DNA of 7,815 nucleotides, taken from the NCBI RefSeq assembly GCF_946481715.1, contig NZ_CAMLOV010000223.1, positions 1 through 7,815 on the forward strand, written 5' to 3'. The stretch's first letter is position 1, and each line of letters begins with the position of its first letter. Shown here one piece after another: positions 6,931 through 7,815 of the stretch. The notes beneath the pieces are model-generated. The model saw only the letters and a program-made list of their open reading frames with translations. It was not told the origin of the DNA and searched no databases. This DNA is from an uncultured Mucilaginibacter sp. (lineage in GTDB: Bacteria; Bacteroidota; Bacteroidia; Sphingobacteriales; Sphingobacteriaceae). Made by a program: the position numbers and the translations under genes.

Positions 6931-7354
6931 TTACGGTTTGATTTACCTGCGCAACAAAGGCAGCGGCTGTTTCGTTTGGAAACCCATCCCAATCTTTTAA
7001 AACCTTGCCATTTTCGTCGACTAATAAAGTATAAGGGAACTTTCCTTCTGGATTATATTTCTCAGCAAGTGCTTCATTACGCCTTACCTGCGCTTCGTCC
7101 AATTTGTTTTTTTTCTGTCTCGGGAAATCGGCGCGTACCAGTAACAAGTGATCTTGTGCATACTGTTCAAACGTTGTTGATTCTAATATTTCCTTACGCA
7201 AACGGATGCATGGGCCACACCAATCCGAGCCGGAGAAATTTATCACAATGAGCTTGTGGGATTGTTTTGCCTCTTTTTGAACCTCAGCAAAATTGCCAGA
7301 CCATGTTATAGATGGAATAACAAAAGCTATTAAAATAGCAACTAATAATTTCAT
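6917..7354 (-). CDS. Exported thioredoxin-like protein (WCGPC)
   Basis: A 145-residue protein started at the ATG at 7354. The frame is open upstream to 7585, but the first 77 residues of that longer form are not protein-like. The chosen Met opens a signal peptide (MKLLVAILIAFVIPSITWSG) and has AGGAAAA at the right distance. The mature domain carries the thioredoxin active site WCGPC (45-49), the only cysteines in the protein, and a cis-proline in KFPYTLLVD (Pro107). The fold looks like the thioredoxin_7/DsbD-C-like periplasmic type, acting as a thiol-disulfide reductase. It is the first gene of the operon and its end overlaps ApbE. A natural client is the CGC tail of the DUF4266 lipoprotein encoded two genes downstream; that link is inferred. 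Confidence 0.87.
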   Translation of the reverse strand: MKLLVAILIAFVIPSITWSGNFAEVQKEAKQSHKLIVINFSGSDWCGPCIRLRKEILESTTFEQYAQDHLLLVRADFPRQKKNKLDEAQVRRNEALAEKYNPEGKFPYTLLVDENGKVLKDWDGFPNETAAAFVAQVNQTVNANR

Positions 7355-7356
7355 AA

Positions 7357-7363
7357 TTTTCCT
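7357..7363 (-). promoter_or_regulatory. Ribosome binding site of the thioredoxin-like gene
   Basis: The minus strand reads AGGAAAATT immediately before the ATG at 7354, placing AGGA about 5 bases upstream. This is the clearest Shine-Dalgarno-like sequence in the window and decides the start over the in-frame ATG at 7585. Confidence 0.6.
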
Positions 7364-7738
7364 ATTAAGATAAACCCTTAACGATGTGCCCGTTAATATA
7401 GTATTGTAAACCGTTAAAAGCCTATTTTCCGGACCGGTTGTAACAGCGCCATTTTTGGTGAAAGTAGCGCCATGGTTATTGCAATAAAAGCGATGATTGC
7501 GCCCCCTGTAAGTTAAAGGGTAACTCTCGTGCGTGCAAGATGGTTGTACTGCAATACGCATGCCGGCGGTTGTGCGTGCCACCATGGATGCACGCTGTCA
7601 TTTATACAGGTAAAACGTGCTTTTACCTTAGTGCAATAATACATGTCAATCCTGTAGAAATTAGGGATAAAGAGAAGGTGTGGAAAGTATATGGCAAGAA
7701 GAGGCCTTGAGCGTATAAAAAAACCCGTATAAACAAAG
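7364..7738 (-). other. Spacer between rRNA terminator and redox operon, no convincing gene
   Basis: About 375 bases with no credible coding sequence. Frames that stay open here (7513-7758, and the upstream extension of the thioredoxin frame to 7585) lack protein-like composition or begin inside the rRNA terminator. The spacer holds a direct repeat AGCGCCAT (7445-7452 and 7466-7473), an imperfect long hairpin (7531-7595) and a perfect 8-bp inverted repeat (7608-7628). On the minus strand TTGACA (near 7653-7648) could be a -35 element, but I see no matching -10 and no Bacteroidota TAnnTTTG element. The operon promoter probably lies here. Confidence 0.5.
7531..7628 (-). promoter_or_regulatory. 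Possible structured leader (two hairpins)
   Basis: Read on the minus strand, the first hairpin is AGGTAAAA (7628-7621) with a 5-base loop and TTTTACCT (7615-7608), a perfect 8-bp stem. The second has outer arms GCGTGCA/TGCACGC (7589-7595 with 7531-7537), a second helix ATGGT/ACCAT (7581-7585 with 7540-7544) and an inner ACGCA/TGCGT pair (7573-7577 with 7556-7560). Nested helices in a non-coding leader suggest an RNA element or protein-binding sites. No known riboswitch is recognised. Confidence 0.3.
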
Positions 7739-7766
7739 AAACCCCCAAGCTTACGCAAGGGGGTTT
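7739..7766 (-). terminator. Intrinsic terminator of the rRNA operon
   Basis: AAACCCCC (7739-7746) and GGGGGTTT (7759-7766) form an 8-bp stem with a 12-base loop that can pair further (GC/GC). On the minus strand the stem ends in GGGGGTTTCTTTGTTT and another T-run follows about 15 bases later. It lies 13 bases downstream of the 5S rRNA 3' end, as expected of the end of an rRNA operon. Confidence 0.87.
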
Positions 7767-7779
7767 AACTTTAAGATTT

Positions 7780-7815
7780 GGCACCGACCTACTCTCCCAC
7801 ATTTTACTGCAGTAC
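7780..7815 (-). rRNA. rrf: 5S ribosomal RNA, 3' end only
   Basis: The minus strand of the last 36 bases contains GTACTGCAGT, then TGTGGGAGAGTAGGTCGGTG and CC, the conserved 3' portion of bacterial 5S rRNA, including the helix strand that pairs with the missing 5' end. The rest lies beyond the window. It is followed by a terminator, so this is the end of an rRNA operon transcribed toward the redox operon. The exact 3' end may be a few bases further left. Confidence 0.9.

Noticed and set aside
6925..7251. Plus-strand 108-residue frame over the thioredoxin-like gene
   Set aside because: It is antisense to a well-supported gene with a WCGPC site and has no coherent domain of its own.
7414..7512. 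Short minus-strand frame reading as hydrophobic residues (AIIAFIAITMALL) that might be a gene remnant
   Set aside because: It is only about 33 codons between stops, its only ATG starts give 19 residues or fewer, and it matches no family I know.
7355..7585. Long N-terminal extension of the thioredoxin-like protein
   Set aside because: The 77 extra residues lack any domain character, overlap the hairpin region and would bury the signal peptide; the ATG at 7354 has a ribosome binding site and a signal peptide.
7501..7600. Possible FMN riboswitch, prompted by GCCGGCGGTT near an apbE operon
   Set aside because: The fragment lies on the wrong strand for the operon and the other conserved RFN blocks (AGGGGC, GGTGAAATTCC) are absent.
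7513..7758. Minus-strand 81-residue open frame between the rRNA terminator and the thioredoxin-like gene
   Set aside because: It begins inside the rRNA terminator stem, has no translation signal, and its composition (mixed aromatic, Arg and Cys with no pattern) is not protein-like.

Overview
The window looks like chromosomal DNA from a Bacteroidota bacterium, most likely family Sphingobacteriaceae (Mucilaginibacter or Pedobacter type). The reasons are an outer-membrane beta-barrel receptor paired with a GLPGLI-family protein, A-rich translation starts that mostly lack a strong Shine-Dalgarno sequence, and moderate GC content. The genus is a judgement from memory of such proteins, not a measured result.

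Layout from left to right. Positions 2-2215 (+) hold the last 737 codons of a TonB-receptor-like outer-membrane beta-barrel protein whose start lies outside the window. A GLPGLI-family secreted protein (2247-3023, +) follows 31 bases later and probably shares its transcript. A strong 13-bp hairpin (3031-3068) separates this pair from two small minus-strand genes: an 80-residue acidic protein (3075-3317) and a 77-residue YtxH-like single-pass membrane protein (3430-3663). A divergent promoter region with nested inverted repeats (3721-3784) separates the latter from a four-helix cytochrome b561-type membrane protein (3795-4475, +). That gene ends in a hairpin terminator facing the next block.

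The most interesting part is a compact minus-strand operon read from right to left: a periplasmic thioredoxin-like protein (7354-6917), an ApbE-type FMN transferase (6930-5977), a tiny DUF4266 lipoprotein with a GGGCGCN tail (5970-5743), and a DUF3570 outer-membrane beta-barrel (5724-4501). The junctions are a 14-base overlap, a 6-base gap and an 18-base gap. A thiol-disulfide protein, a flavin-attaching enzyme, a small exported lipoprotein and an outer-membrane barrel together suggest a cell-envelope redox or maturation system. The lipoprotein is the natural candidate for the modified substrate. This function is inferred; the families themselves are recognisable.

At the right edge is the 3' end of a 5S rRNA on the minus strand (7780-7815) with a clear intrinsic terminator (7739-7766). 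The redox operon therefore lies directly downstream of, and in the same direction as, an rRNA operon. The roughly 380 bases between the rRNA terminator and the thioredoxin start contain no convincing gene. They do contain several inverted repeats that could form a structured leader or regulatory region.
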